Assembly: GCA_024398475.1 (NCBI GenBank)
Contig: JAKSJB010000001.1
Span: 179,953 to 243,952, forward strand
DNA length: 64,000 bases
Source: Bacteroidaceae bacterium
GTDB taxonomy: Bacteria > Bacteroidota > Bacteroidia > Bacteroidales > Bacteroidaceae
Reading direction: 5' to 3'
The translations under genes and the position numbers were made by a program. Numbering within the stretch: the stretch's first letter is position 1; each line of letters opens with the position of its first letter. The notes beneath the pieces are model-generated. The model saw only the letters and a list, made by a program, of their open reading frames with translations. It made no database searches and was not told the origin of the DNA. This document shows, piece after piece, positions 54,672-63,344 of the stretch.

Positions 54672-55082
54672 ATGGAAATAAGGATAAATTCTTTGGAACA
54701 GATAAATGAGGCAGCACAGCAGTTCGTCGATGAAATGGGCGAAAACAAGTTGTTTGCCTTCTATGGAAAGATGGGTGCCGGCAAGACTACATTCATTAAG
54801 GCCGTATGCGAACAACTTGGTGTGACGGATGTAATAAACTCACCTACTTTTGCAATCGTAAACGAATATCTCGACGGAGAAGGTATGCCTATATACCATT
54901 TCGATTTCTACCGCATAAAGCGACCAGCCGAGGTGATGGATATTGGTTTCGAGGATTATGTGGGCAGCGACTGTGTCTGCTTTATGGAATGGCCTGAACT
55001 GATAGGCGAGTATCTGCCTGAAGAAACAGTAAAGGTATATATTGAAGAGATGGAAGACGGCTGTCGAATTGTTAAATTTTAA
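54672..55082 (+). CDS. tsaE: tRNA threonylcarbamoyladenosine biosynthesis ATPase TsaE
   Basis: 136 residues. Walker A FYGKMGAGKTTFIKA near residue 31, SPTFAIVNEY, HFDFYRIK and FMEWPELI, all typical. It drives the TsaBDE complex that makes t6A37 in ANN-decoding tRNAs. dnaE starts 13 bases after its stop. Confidence 0.95.
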   Translation: MEIRINSLEQINEAAQQFVDEMGENKLFAFYGKMGAGKTTFIKAVCEQLGVTDVINSPTFAIVNEYLDGEGMPIYHFDFYRIKRPAEVMDIGFEDYVGSDCVCFMEWPELIGEYLPEETVKVYIEEMEDGCRIVKF

Positions 55083-55095
55083 TCTTCCTCCTTTT

Positions 55096-58000
55096 ATGCA
55101 GGATTTCGTTCATCTACACGTACATACTCAGTATTCTATACTTGACGGTCAGGCAAGTATTCAGAAACTTGTCGATAAGGCTATCAAGGACGGGCAGCGC
55201 GGATTGGCTATTACCGACCATGGTAACATGTTTGGTATCAAGGAGTTCTTCAATTACTACAACAAACTGAAAGGAAAGAACCCCGACCTTGATTTTAAGC
55301 CAATATTCGGTTGTGAGGTCTATTGTGCGCGTCGTGACAGGTTTACGAAGAAGGAAAAGATTGATAATAGTGGATGGCACCTTATACTTCTTGCCAAGAA
55401 TGAACAGGGTTATCACAATCTCGTGAAACTTGTAAGTCATGCGTGGACGGAAGGTTTCTATTCGCGTCCCCGTACCGACCACAGCGAGTTGGAGAAATAC
55501 CATGAGGGATTGATTTGCTGTTCCGCATGTCTTGGAGGTGAGGTCCCATACTATATTATCAGGGATCAGATAGATAAGGCAGAGGATGCTGTACAGTGGT
55601 TCAGGAACCTTTTCGGCGAGGACTATTATCTTGAACTGCAGCGCCATGAGGTGAAAGATCCTATGCAGCGTGCCAACCGTGAGACCTTTCCGCTGCAGCA
55701 GCAGGCCAACAAGGTAATCATTGATTTCGCAAGAAAGTATGACATAAAACTCGTGTGTACGAACGACGTGCATTTTGTGGATGAGGATAATGCCGAGGCC
55801 CACGACCGTCTGCTCTGTGTAAGTACGGGCAAGGATCTGGACGACCCTACCCGCATGCTCTATTCCAAGCAGGAATGGATGAAGACGAGGGAAGAGATGA
55901 ACGAGGTGTTCTCTGATATTCCTGAAGCCCTTACCAATACTCTGGAAATACTTGACAAGGTTGAGACATATAGTATAGACCATGCTCCTATCATGCCGAA
56001 CTTCGATATACCGAAGGAGTTCGGAACGGAGGAAGAATATAGAGAACGATTTACCGAACAGGATCTTTTTGATGAATTTACCCGTGACGAGAACGGAAAT
56101 GTCATCATGAGTGAAGAGGAAGGGAAGAAGAAGATAAAGAAACTGGGAGGATACGACAAGCTATACCGCATCAAGTTTGAGGCCGACTATCTCGAAAAAC
56201 TTACTTTTGAAGGTGCCAGGAAATATTATGGCGACCCAGTTCCTGACAATGTGGTGCAGCAGATTCGATTCGAACTCCATGTCATGAAGACGATGGGTTT
56301 CCCTGGCTACTTCCTTATCGTACAGGACTACATACGTGCTGCCCGTAATGAATTGGGCGTTTGGGTAGGTCCGGGACGTGGAAGTGCGGCGGGAAGTGTT
56401 GTAGCCTACTGTCTTGAAATCACAAAGGTTGACCCAATAAAATACGACCTGCTGTTTGAGCGTTTTCTCAATCCAGACCGAATAAGTCTGCCTGATATTG
56501 ATGTCGACTTCGATGATGATGGCCGAGGAAAGGTATTGCAATGGGTTACTGAGAAATACGGAGCCGAAAAGGTTGCCCATATCATCACGTACGGAACGAT
56601 GGCTACAAAACTCGCCATCAAGGACGTGGCACGTGTGCAGAAAGTACCGCTTGATGTGGTAAACGGTATATGTAAGGCAATACCAGACAAACTTCCGGAC
56701 GATGCCAACGGAAAGTCAAGGAAGATGAACCTGCCGAATGCCATTGAGTGTGTACCCGAACTCAGGGATGCTGCAACATCAACAAACGAAAACCTGCGTA
56801 CTACCATCAAGTATGCGCAGATGTTGGAAAATAACGTCCGTAATACAGGCGTACATGCCTGTGGGACAATCATCTGCCGTGACGACATTACGGATTGGGT
56901 GCCTGTAAGTACGGCTGAAGATAAGGATACAAAGGAAAAGGTAAACTGTACCCAGTATGACGGTCACGTTATCGAAGAAACCGGACTTATCAAGATGGAC
57001 TTCCTGGGACTGAAAACCCTCTCACAACTGAAGGAGGCTGTTGAGAATATCCGTGAAAGTCTGGGTATCGAGGTTGATGTGGATTATCTGGATATTGAGG
57101 ACCAGGCAACATATCAACTCTACTGCGACGGACGTACTGTTGGTACATTCCAGTTTGAATCAGCAGGTATGCAGAAATATCTTCATGAACTTCAGCCACA
57201 TGTGTTTGAAGACCTTATAGCCATGAATGCCCTCTATCGTCCTGGACCAATGGACTACATTCCTGATTTTATAGACAGAAAGTTGGGACGTAAACCTATT
57301 GAATACGACATAACGGTCATGGAACGCTACCTGAAGGACACGTATGGCATTACGGTATATCAGGAACAGGTGATGTTGCTTTCCCGTCTGCTTGCCGACT
57401 TCACCCGTGGTGAGAGCGATACTCTCCGAAAGGCAATGGGAAAGAAGCAGAAAGACAAACTGGATATGCTGCACCCTAAGTTCCTGGAAGGCGGCAAGAA
57501 GAACGGTCACGACGAGAAGGTACTTGAAAAGATATGGGCTGACTGGGAAAAGTTTGCTTCCTATGCATTCAACAAGAGTCATGCTACGTGCTATTCATGG
57601 GTGGCTTTCCAGACAGCATACATAAAGGCTAATTATCCTGCCCAGTGGATGGCAGCCGTCATGAGCCGAAGTCTGGCTGATATAAAGGAAATCACAAAAT
57701 TGATGGATGAGTGCAAGTCTATGGGAATAAATACCCTTGGACCTGACATCAACGAAAGTAACCTGAAGTTCTCTGTGAACCATGCTGGTGACATCCGTTT
57801 CGGTATGGCAGCCATCAAGGGAGTTGGTGAAAGTGCGGTACATGCCATAATCAATGAGCGTAAGAAGAACGGTCCTTACAAGGATGTATTTGACTTGGTG
57901 GAGCGTGTAAATCTTACTGCATGCAACCGTAAGAATTTGGAATGTCTTGCTCTTGCAGGTGCGTTCGACTCTTTTGGATTGCCTCGTGAAGTATATCTTC

Positions 58001-58806
58001 ATCCAATGAATTCAAACGAAATATATCTGGATGTATTGGTACGTTACGGCAACAGTTATCAGGCTGATATGGCAGTTGCCAAGGGCGGTCTGTTCGGGGA
58101 TATGGAGGTGTCTGTCGTTCATCCGCCATTGCCGAAAGACGTTGAATCATGGGGCTCGATGGCTCTTCTGAACAAGGAACGCGACCTAGTAGGTATTTAC
58201 CTTTCAGCACATCCTCTTGATGAGTATGAGGTAATATTGAAACATGTGTGTAACACGCAGATGAAGGAATTGGATGATATATCAAAACTGACAGGACGTT
58301 CCCTCATCTCTTTCGGAGGAATTGTAAATGAAGTAAAGAGTGCTACCACAAAGAGAGGCATACCATGTGGCTTTGTAACAATCGAGGATTACAGCGGTGC
58401 TTATCGTGTAGCATTGTTCGGCGAACAGTGGAAACGTCTTCAGTATAGTTTTACTGAAGGTTCTGCAATATATGTCAAGGCAACTCTCCAGCCATATAAA
58501 TATGATGCAACACGCAATGAGTTGATAATAGGAACCGTTGACTTATTGCCATTGATAAAAGATACCTTGATTGAAAAGGTGTCCATTTGTATTGATTTGT
58601 TGCAGTTCGATTCATCAATGGCTGATGATTTGATAGAATTGATAAGTGAAAGTCCCGGAAAAGCATCTCTCACTATCAAGGTTAAGGATTCGGAAGGACG
58701 ATTGCTGGCAATGCAGCCAACCGATTTTCATATGTCAGTAGGCCATAAACTTCTCAGTTATATAGAAGAGCATTCGGAAATACTCTCCCTCAAAATCAAT
58801 GAATAG
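55096..58806 (+). CDS. dnaE: DNA polymerase III alpha subunit
   Basis: 1236 residues from ATG 55096. PHP domain at the N-terminus (HLHVHTQYSILDGQ, ITDHGNMFG). The polymerase active site is GPGRGSAAGSVVAY followed by LPDIDVDFDDDGRG near residue 465, and the third aspartate region follows. Thumb/fingers have NKSHATCYSWVAFQTAYIK. A C-terminal OB fold (ISFGGIVNEVKSATTKRG) ends the protein. It is the replicative polymerase of the chromosome. The upstream in-frame TTG at 55042 lies inside tsaE and is not needed. Confidence 0.96.
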   Translation: MQDFVHLHVHTQYSILDGQASIQKLVDKAIKDGQRGLAITDHGNMFGIKEFFNYYNKLKGKNPDLDFKPIFGCEVYCARRDRFTKKEKIDNSGWHLILLAKNEQGYHNLVKLVSHAWTEGFYSRPRTDHSELEKYHEGLICCSACLGGEVPYYIIRDQIDKAEDAVQWFRNLFGEDYYLELQRHEVKDPMQRANRETFPLQQQANKVIIDFARKYDIKLVCTNDVHFVDEDNAEAHDRLLCVSTGKDLDDPTRMLYSKQEWMKTREEMNEVFSDIPEALTNTLEILDKVETYSIDHAPIMPNFDIPKEFGTEEEYRERFTEQDLFDEFTRDENGNVIMSEEEGKKKIKKLGGYDKLYRIKFEADYLEKLTFEGARKYYGDPVPDNVVQQIRFELHVMKTMGFPGYFLIVQDYIRAARNELGVWVGPGRGSAAGSVVAYCLEITKVDPIKYDLLFERFLNPDRISLPDIDVDFDDDGRGKVLQWVTEKYGAEKVAHIITYGTMATKLAIKDVARVQKVPLDVVNGICKAIPDKLPDDANGKSRKMNLPNAIECVPELRDAATSTNENLRTTIKYAQMLENNVRNTGVHACGTIICRDDITDWVPVSTAEDKDTKEKVNCTQYDGHVIEETGLIKMDFLGLKTLSQLKEAVENIRESLGIEVDVDYLDIEDQATYQLYCDGRTVGTFQFESAGMQKYLHELQPHVFEDLIAMNALYRPGPMDYIPDFIDRKLGRKPIEYDITVMERYLKDTYGITVYQEQVMLLSRLLADFTRGESDTLRKAMGKKQKDKLDMLHPKFLEGGKKNGHDEKVLEKIWADWEKFASYAFNKSHATCYSWVAFQTAYIKANYPAQWMAAVMSRSLADIKEITKLMDECKSMGINTLGPDINESNLKFSVNHAGDIRFGMAAIKGVGESAVHAIINERKKNGPYKDVFDLVERVNLTACNRKNLECLALAGAFDSFGLPREVYLHPMNSNEIYLDVLVRYGNSYQADMAVAKGGLFGDMEVSVVHPPLPKDVESWGSMALLNKERDLVGIYLSAHPLDEYEVILKHVCNTQMKELDDISKLTGRSLISFGGIVNEVKSATTKRGIPCGFVTIEDYSGAYRVALFGEQWKRLQYSFTEGSAIYVKATLQPYKYDATRNELIIGTVDLLPLIKDTLIEKVSICIDLLQFDSSMADDLIELISESPGKASLTIKVKDSEGRLLAMQPTDFHMSVGHKLLSYIEEHSEILSLKINE

Positions 58807-58980
58807 GAAATTTCTTTCCTTAACTTCCGGAATTTTTCCTTAGTCCAAATCGTTCATTAGCGTTAAGATGATAGCAGACATGGTACTTGAACAGATGTAT
58901 TGTCGGTTTTAGGGCATTGTGGGGGATCATTGTAACCGAGAAACGACAAGACAGATGACAAAAAGAAGTCTTGACAGCGC

Positions 58981-59892
58981 TTAACAGTCTAATGACCGAT
59001 TTTTGTTTAGTGCCAGAATCATTCCCAATGTCAGTATTATTGTTCCTGCCACAGCCATCCATGTGATTCTTTCTCCTAGGAATATGTTTGCAATCAACAT
59101 TGTGAAGAATGTCTGGCAATATAGCAGGTTGGTGGTGGTCACGGTACCAATCTTTTTCAGCGCCCAGTTCCATACAATAAAGCAAAGCATGGAGGCTACC
59201 ATTCCTAAATATATGGTGTTGACAAGTATTACCGGCGATGTAAGTCTTTTGAGGTCAAATTCAAAAGGTTGTACAAATATGAAGTAAGGAATTATTGTAA
59301 TCAGACCATAGGCAAACACTTTACGGGTGATGAATGTTATTTTGTAAGTGTTGATTACCTGTCTCGTCACGATAGAATAGATACCCCACGTCAGTGAAGC
59401 ACCGAAGGCAAGAAGGTCGCCTACAGGGTTCAGTTTAAGAATTACTTCACCGTTGAATACCACCAATACCATTCCGAGAAAAGCAATTACGGAACCTATT
59501 ATCTGTGTCTTGTTCATTCTCTCGTCTTTGTAGAAACAGGCGGCTAAGGCTGCAGTTACCAAAGGAACGGAACATACAATGATTGCAACATTTGATGCTG
59601 TGGACAGACTTAATGCGGTATTCTCAACCATGAAATATAGTGAACCTCCGGTAATTCCAAGCAGCATCATCCATAGTTCGTCCTTTAGGGAGTTTGCCCA
59701 AACCTTGGCTTTAGGCCTGAACATCCACATGAAGATATAGGCCAGAAGAAACCGCAGAAAGAAAATCTCAGCCGGAGCCATTCCGTTGTCAAGCAGTATC
59801 TTACTTGAAATGAATGTCTCTCCCCATACCGCCACTACAAAAATAGCAATGGCTATAGCCAATCGATATTGAGCCTGTTGAGTCAGTTTCAT
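58981..59892 (-). CDS. EamA/DMT-family transporter
   Basis: 303 residues with ten hydrophobic helices in two EamA repeats (first about 10-145: VAVWGETFISSKILLDNG; second about 155-297: LTWGIYSIVTRQV, then LGERITWMAVAGTIIL). It is probably an inner-membrane metabolite exporter; the substrate cannot be predicted. Confidence 0.92.
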   Translation of the reverse strand: MKLTQQAQYRLAIAIAIFVVAVWGETFISSKILLDNGMAPAEIFFLRFLLAYIFMWMFRPKAKVWANSLKDELWMMLLGITGGSLYFMVENTALSLSTASNVAIIVCSVPLVTAALAACFYKDERMNKTQIIGSVIAFLGMVLVVFNGEVILKLNPVGDLLAFGASLTWGIYSIVTRQVINTYKITFITRKVFAYGLITIIPYFIFVQPFEFDLKRLTSPVILVNTIYLGMVASMLCFIVWNWALKKIGTVTTTNLLYCQTFFTMLIANIFLGERITWMAVAGTIILTLGMILALNKNRSLDC

Positions 59893-59933
59893 AATCCTAC
59901 AAGTTGCGAACTATCTGGGTTAAAATAAAGAAT

Positions 59934-59960
59934 CGGAAGAATCAACAATAGATTCTTCCG
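59934..59960 (-). terminator. Terminator of tRNA-Leu
   Basis: Perfect 10-bp arms CGGAAGAATC and GATTCTTCCG with a 7-base loop. The minus transcript continues TTCTTTATTTTAA. It is 7 bases after the tRNA 3' end. Confidence 0.75.
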
Positions 59961-59966
59961 AACTTG

Positions 59967-60048
59967 TACCCAGAGCCGGGGTCGAACCGGCACGGGTTGC
60001 CCCACTGGTGTTTGAGACCAGCGCGTCTACCAATTCCGCCATCTGGGC
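59967..60048 (-). tRNA. tRNA-Leu (CAA)
   Basis: 82 nt with the long variable arm of class II tRNAs. Acceptor stem GCCCAGA/TCTGGGT, anticodon loop CTCAAAC giving anticodon CAA, T arm CCGG-TTCGAC-CCCGG region. CCA is not encoded. Confidence 0.93.
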
Positions 60049-60069
60049 ATTGCTGTTGCAATTGCGAGT

Positions 60070-60078
60070 GCAAAGGTA
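60070..60078 (-). promoter_or_regulatory. -7 element for tRNA-Leu
   Basis: Minus-strand TACCTTTGC, 22 bases upstream of the tRNA. Confidence 0.6.
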
Positions 60079-60124
60079 CAAAATTATTGAGAAATGACAA
60101 TTATTTCTTGTTGTTTTTTTAGGA

Positions 60125-60172
60125 AAAGAAAGAAAAAACACCTCTGAACGGGATGTTCCGAGGTGTTTTGAG
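60125..60172 (-). terminator. Terminator for a former minus-strand gene (probably proC)
   Basis: AAAACACCTC..GAAC pairs with GTTCC..GAGGTGTTTT (15 bp, one mismatch). Only the minus strand has a T-rich run after it, so it stops transcripts arriving from the right. The IS now lies between it and the gene remnant. Confidence 0.7.
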
Positions 60173-60182
60173 ATAATAATGA

Positions 60183-61105
60183 GGTTCATCCCCGAATTGC
60201 GTTGTTTTTGTAGTTTCCTATCATATGAAAAGCTGACAAATCATTATCTTTGTGGTTCCCCAACCATATCAGATATGAATGCCAGCTTATTATATCAGGC
60301 CTACGGAGTCAAGAACTATTCGTATGGCAGTACAGAGTACAAAGATAATGCAATTTTCCTCAATCTCAAAACAATCCTGCCCCAAAAGCATGTATGCCCT
60401 CATTGTGGCAGCCGCCATGTTATACGAAATGGTACGGTTCTTCGTCACATCCACAATCTTCCTTTCGGCAGCAAAGCCTGCTACCTGTCCCTTCGGATAC
60501 AACGCTATTGGTGCAAGGAGTGTGAGAAGGCATGGCAGTCCGACATTCCTTTTACTCACGGAGAGGTAAGCTACACCTACAGGTTCTCCCGCTATGTGCT
60601 TGACCTGCTGCGAATGGGCAACACCATCCTGGACGTTGCCCGACACCTGCATGTGGGCTGGAACATGGTAAAGGGCATCCACAAGAAGTATCTGAAAGAC
60701 AAATACTCCCGTCCTGACATAAAGGGTGTAAGCCGCATAGGGATTGATGAGTTCGCCACCAGAAAGGGGCATGTCTACAAGACTATTGTCGTTGACCTTG
60801 ACACAGGCCGCATCATCCATGTGGGGGACGGGAAGGGAAAGGAAGCACTTGCTGGATTCTGGAAACGGGTCAGACGCAACAAGGTGAAGATAGAGATTGT
60901 CACCTCAGACCTCTCGGCGGCATTCATTGCCTCTGTGATGGAGAATGTCCCCGATGCAATCCACGTATACGACAAGTTCCATGTCTCCTGGTTGGTTACG
61001 GATGCTGTTGACAAGGTGCGCAGGAGTGTCTACGCCCAAGAGACAGACCTTGAGAAAAGGAAGATAATAAAAGGCGCAAGATGGCTGTTGCTCACTAAGG
61101 ACAAG
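60183..61105 (+). mobile_element. ISL3-family element, left 923 bp
   Basis: Starts with the 22-bp terminal repeat 60183-60204, identical to the repeat at 61807-61828. It carries the first 277 codons of the transposase and breaks off inside it at 61105. The missing right part lies inverted at 61807-62196. The flank 60175-60182 is AATAATGA. Confidence 0.85.
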
Positions 61106-61786
61106 AATGAGTCTCTGCTCCAGCAAATGAAGGAAGACTGTCCTCAAATCAATGTCACTACCGACAATATTGAAGCAGTGAAGGATGCAGATGTGATTGT
61201 GTTGGTGGTAAAGCCTTGGCTCATGAAGATGGTGCTGGCAGAGGTGAGGCATGTGCTTGACTTCGATAGACAGATCATCGTGTCTGATGCAGCCAATTTC
61301 ACAACAGGTATGCTTGCCGAAGAACTATGTCAGGAAGGGCAGTACTTTTATGTGATTCCAAATATTGCAGCAGAGTTTTGTGCCAGCATGAGTTTCATTG
61401 CTCAAGGTCCTAAAGCAAGCGACGATAGTTTGAAGGAAGTAGAAGAGCTCTATGGTCTGGTTGGTGACACTCTTGTGGTAGATGAAAATCTCGTAGGTCC
61501 AGGAATGATGATGGCATCCTGTGGCATTGCTTATGTGATGCGATACATCCGTGCCCAAATGGAAGGCGGTTGCGAGATGGGCTTCTATCCTCAGCAGGCA
61601 AAGCAGATAGCACTTCAGACCATGCAGGGTGCTGTTTCTCTTCTCAAAGCAACGGGTTGGCATCCTGAAGAAGCCATAGACAAGGTCACTACTCCAGGTG
61701 GAGTGACCATTAAGGGGCTTAATGAATTAGATCATGCAGGCTTCAATTCAGCGGTGATCCGTTCTCTGAAAGCCGGACTTAAATAA
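60275..61786 (+). CDS. Chimeric frame: ISL3 transposase N-terminus joined to ProC
   Basis: 503 residues from ATG 60275. Residues 1-277 are an ISL3 transposase: zinc finger CPHCGSRHVIRNG and WCKECEKAW, an HTH region, and DDE-domain segments IGIDEFATRKG and VTSDLSAAF. From about residue 278 (NESLLQQMKEDCPQ) the frame continues as pyrroline-5-carboxylate reductase without its first 35 or so residues. The Rossmann GxGxxG motif of ProC and the third acidic residue plus C-terminus of the transposase are both missing, so neither activity is expected. The fusion is in frame by the rearrangement described for this locus. Confidence 0.8.
   Translation: MNASLLYQAYGVKNYSYGSTEYKDNAIFLNLKTILPQKHVCPHCGSRHVIRNGTVLRHIHNLPFGSKACYLSLRIQRYWCKECEKAWQSDIPFTHGEVSYTYRFSRYVLDLLRMGNTILDVARHLHVGWNMVKGIHKKYLKDKYSRPDIKGVSRIGIDEFATRKGHVYKTIVVDLDTGRIIHVGDGKGKEALAGFWKRVRRNKVKIEIVTSDLSAAFIASVMENVPDAIHVYDKFHVSWLVTDAVDKVRRSVYAQETDLEKRKIIKGARWLLLTKDKNESLLQQMKEDCPQINVTTDNIEAVKDADVIVLVVKPWLMKMVLAEVRHVLDFDRQIIVSDAANFTTGMLAEELCQEGQYFYVIPNIAAEFCASMSFIAQGPKASDDSLKEVEELYGLVGDTLVVDENLVGPGMMMASCGIAYVMRYIRAQMEGGCEMGFYPQQAKQIALQTMQGAVSLLKATGWHPEEAIDKVTTPGGVTIKGLNELDHAGFNSAVIRSLKAGLK
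61106..61786 (+). pseudogene. proC: Pyrroline-5-carboxylate reductase, 5'-truncated
   Basis: 226 codons: NVTTDNIEAVKDADVIVLVVKPWLM, then GPGMMMASCGIAYVMRYIRA and the C-terminal signature TPGGVTIKGLNELDHAGFNSAV. It would make proline from pyrroline-5-carboxylate if complete. It has lost the start and the NAD(P)H-binding loop. Before the inversion it would have lain on the minus strand, reading toward the terminator at 60125-60172. Confidence 0.85.
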
Positions 61787-61806
61787 AGGAAATACCTATC
61801 ATTATT

Positions 61807-62540
61807 GGTTCATCCCCGAATTGCGTTGGTTTTGTCATGCAATCCGAGCAGTAGTAGATTGAAGTATTCGTCGTCTCTATAACCATAGGTCCTGCGCTTC
61901 ATGACCTTGATTTTATTGTTAATGCCTTCAAGGATGGCATTCGTCAGTGGCGCATCATACCATGCAAGTATTCCGGTCCTGCTTGCCATCAGTGTGTTGG
62001 CGACCTTTACAAACGGCTGTAGCTTTGTCTCCCTGGCCCTTTCGCACCAATAAGCCAGCTGCTTCTCTCCTTCCTCTTTACTTTCCCGGCTCCATATCTG
62101 GTCAAGGTCTTCCTTGAGATAGTATGCATGGAACAGCGGTGTATTGGTAGTGAGGATATTGTCAAGTCTTCTCTTCTTCTCGTCATCGAACACATCCTTG
62201 TCCTTAGTGAGCAACAGCCATCTTGCGCCTTTTATTATCTTCCTTTTCTCAAGGTCTGTCTCTTGGGCGTAGACACTCCTGCGCACCTTGTCAACAGCAT
62301 CCGTAACCAACCAGGAGACATGGAACTTGTCGTATACGTGGATTGCATCGGGGACATTCTCCATCACAGAGGCAATGAATGCCGCCGAGAGGTCTGAGGT
62401 GACAATCTCTATCTTCACCTTGTTGCGTCTGACCCGTTTCCAGAATCCAGCAAGTGCTTCCTTTCCCTTCCCGTCCCCCACATGGATGATGCGGCCTGTG
62501 TCAAGGTCAACGACAATAGTCTTGTAGACATGCCCCTTTC
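61807..62540 (-). mobile_element. ISL3-family element, right part, inverted
   Basis: Terminal repeat 61807-61828, then the transposase 3' half on the minus strand up to 62540. The segment 62197-62540 (344 bp) appears identical in reverse complement to 60762-61105. The flank 61799-61806 reads AATAATGA on the minus strand, the same as the left flank at 60175-60182. Confidence 0.85.
61810..62538 (-). pseudogene. ISL3 transposase, C-terminal half
   Basis: Frame open from KGHVYKTIVVDL through LLLTKDKDVFDDEKKRR, NTPLFHAYYLKEDLDQIW and NAILEGINNKIKVMKRRTYGYRDDEYF to the TGA inside the terminal repeat. It holds the catalytic Glu region (ILEGINNKIK). No N-terminal zinc finger is present, so it is inactive as it stands. 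Confidence 0.85.
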
Positions 62541-62550
62541 AGTGGAGAAA

Positions 62551-62705
62551 GTCAACCTTATCCGTACAAAGTCAACTTTCTCAGGAAATGAGTCAACCAT
62601 ATCAGGAATAGTAGTCAACTTATTCCATTGCAAGAGTCAACCATATCCGTATGGATAATTATTTATTAATTTATAAGGCCTAAAAGGAGTCAACCTTATT
62701 CAGGA
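62551..62705. repeat. Helically phased GTCAAC repeats (possible IS21-type end)
   Basis: GTCAAC occurs at 62551, 62571, 62592, 62613, 62636 and 62689, i.e. five copies 20-23 bp apart plus one more, most followed by a TATCC or TCAGGA-like tail. The block starts 10 bp after the IS fragment ends. Repeated binding sites of this kind occur at the ends of IS21-family elements, but no istA/istB genes are present. Confidence 0.5.
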
Positions 62706-62714
62706 AAAGACATA

Positions 62715-62957
62715 CTAATTATTAGTGTCTTGACTAATTTGATAGAGTAGCCAATATGCCATATCTCGATCATACTTATATTCATCAAGTTTGTAGTATG
62801 TAAAGCCGTTAATGCTGTCTTCTTTGACTGGATAAAAGTATCCGCATCGGGGACAGTTGAGTGGGTGAAGAGTGTCTTCAATTATCCGGTCAATCGTGTA
62901 TGATATAGTAAAGAGTATAACTATTGTAAGTATAGTTGTAATGTTTTGTTTGTTCAT
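62715..62957 (-). CDS. Small membrane protein with CxxC motif
   Basis: 80 residues from ATG 62957. One N-terminal membrane helix (ITTILTIVILFTISYTI), then CPRCGYFYPVKED with a zinc-ribbon-like Cys pair, and an acidic/aromatic tail. Not recognised. It starts 8 bases after the 41-aa gene, third in a tight series. Confidence 0.55.
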   Translation of the reverse strand: MNKQNITTILTIVILFTISYTIDRIIEDTLHPLNCPRCGYFYPVKEDSINGFTYYKLDEYKYDRDMAYWLLYQISQDTNN

Positions 62958-62967
62958 ATCTTGAGGC

Positions 62968-63093
62968 TTAATCAAACAAACTAAATATGAAATTAAACAA
63001 CTCTCCAATAATGCTAAAAATGCCGATAATTAGATATACAATTGCAAGACCGACAAGTCCGCCAATGATGAGAAATAAGATAAATGTAATCAT
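62968..63093 (-). CDS. Very small hydrophobic protein, 41 aa
   Basis: MITFILFLIIGGLVGLAIVY, then a second hydrophobic stretch ending FIFSLFD. Its start overlaps the stop of the 84-aa gene as ATGA, and its stop is 8 bases from the next start. It is almost entirely membrane-embedded; the function is unknown. Confidence 0.55.
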   Translation of the reverse strand: MITFILFLIIGGLVGLAIVYLIIGIFSIIGELFNFIFSLFD

Positions 63094-63344
63094 AGCTGTA
63101 TAATCATTACACATATTATATATATAATACATGATGTGAATGCTATGGATACTACGACAAGTAGCGTTGAAACTGCTATGTTTTCTCTCTTGGTCATTCT
63201 TGTCAGTCTAGACTCATAACCATAGCCAATGAGTTCATAATCATCATCAATGAGAGTTGAATTATCTTCAGTATCATGATCATCTTCCAAAAATGATAGA
63301 TTATCAAGTCCCTGCTTGGCTATATAATAGTCTTTACTACACAT
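63090..63344 (-). CDS. Tail-anchored small protein, 84 aa
   Basis: Acidic cytosolic N-terminal part (FLEDDHDTEDNSTLIDDDYE), a short basic stretch (RLTRMTKREN), then one C-terminal membrane helix (STLLVVVSIAFTSCIIYIIC). First of three coupled small genes. No family recognised. Confidence 0.55.
   Translation of the reverse strand: MCSKDYYIAKQGLDNLSFLEDDHDTEDNSTLIDDDYELIGYGYESRLTRMTKRENIAVSTLLVVVSIAFTSCIIYIICVMIIQL

Noticed and set aside
55114..55983. 289-codon minus-strand frame opposite dnaE
   Set aside because: Antisense shadow of the conserved PHP/polymerase sequence.
62551..62705. CRISPR array
   Set aside because: Repeats are too short and degenerate with a 20-23 bp period and no constant spacer length; no cas genes in the window.
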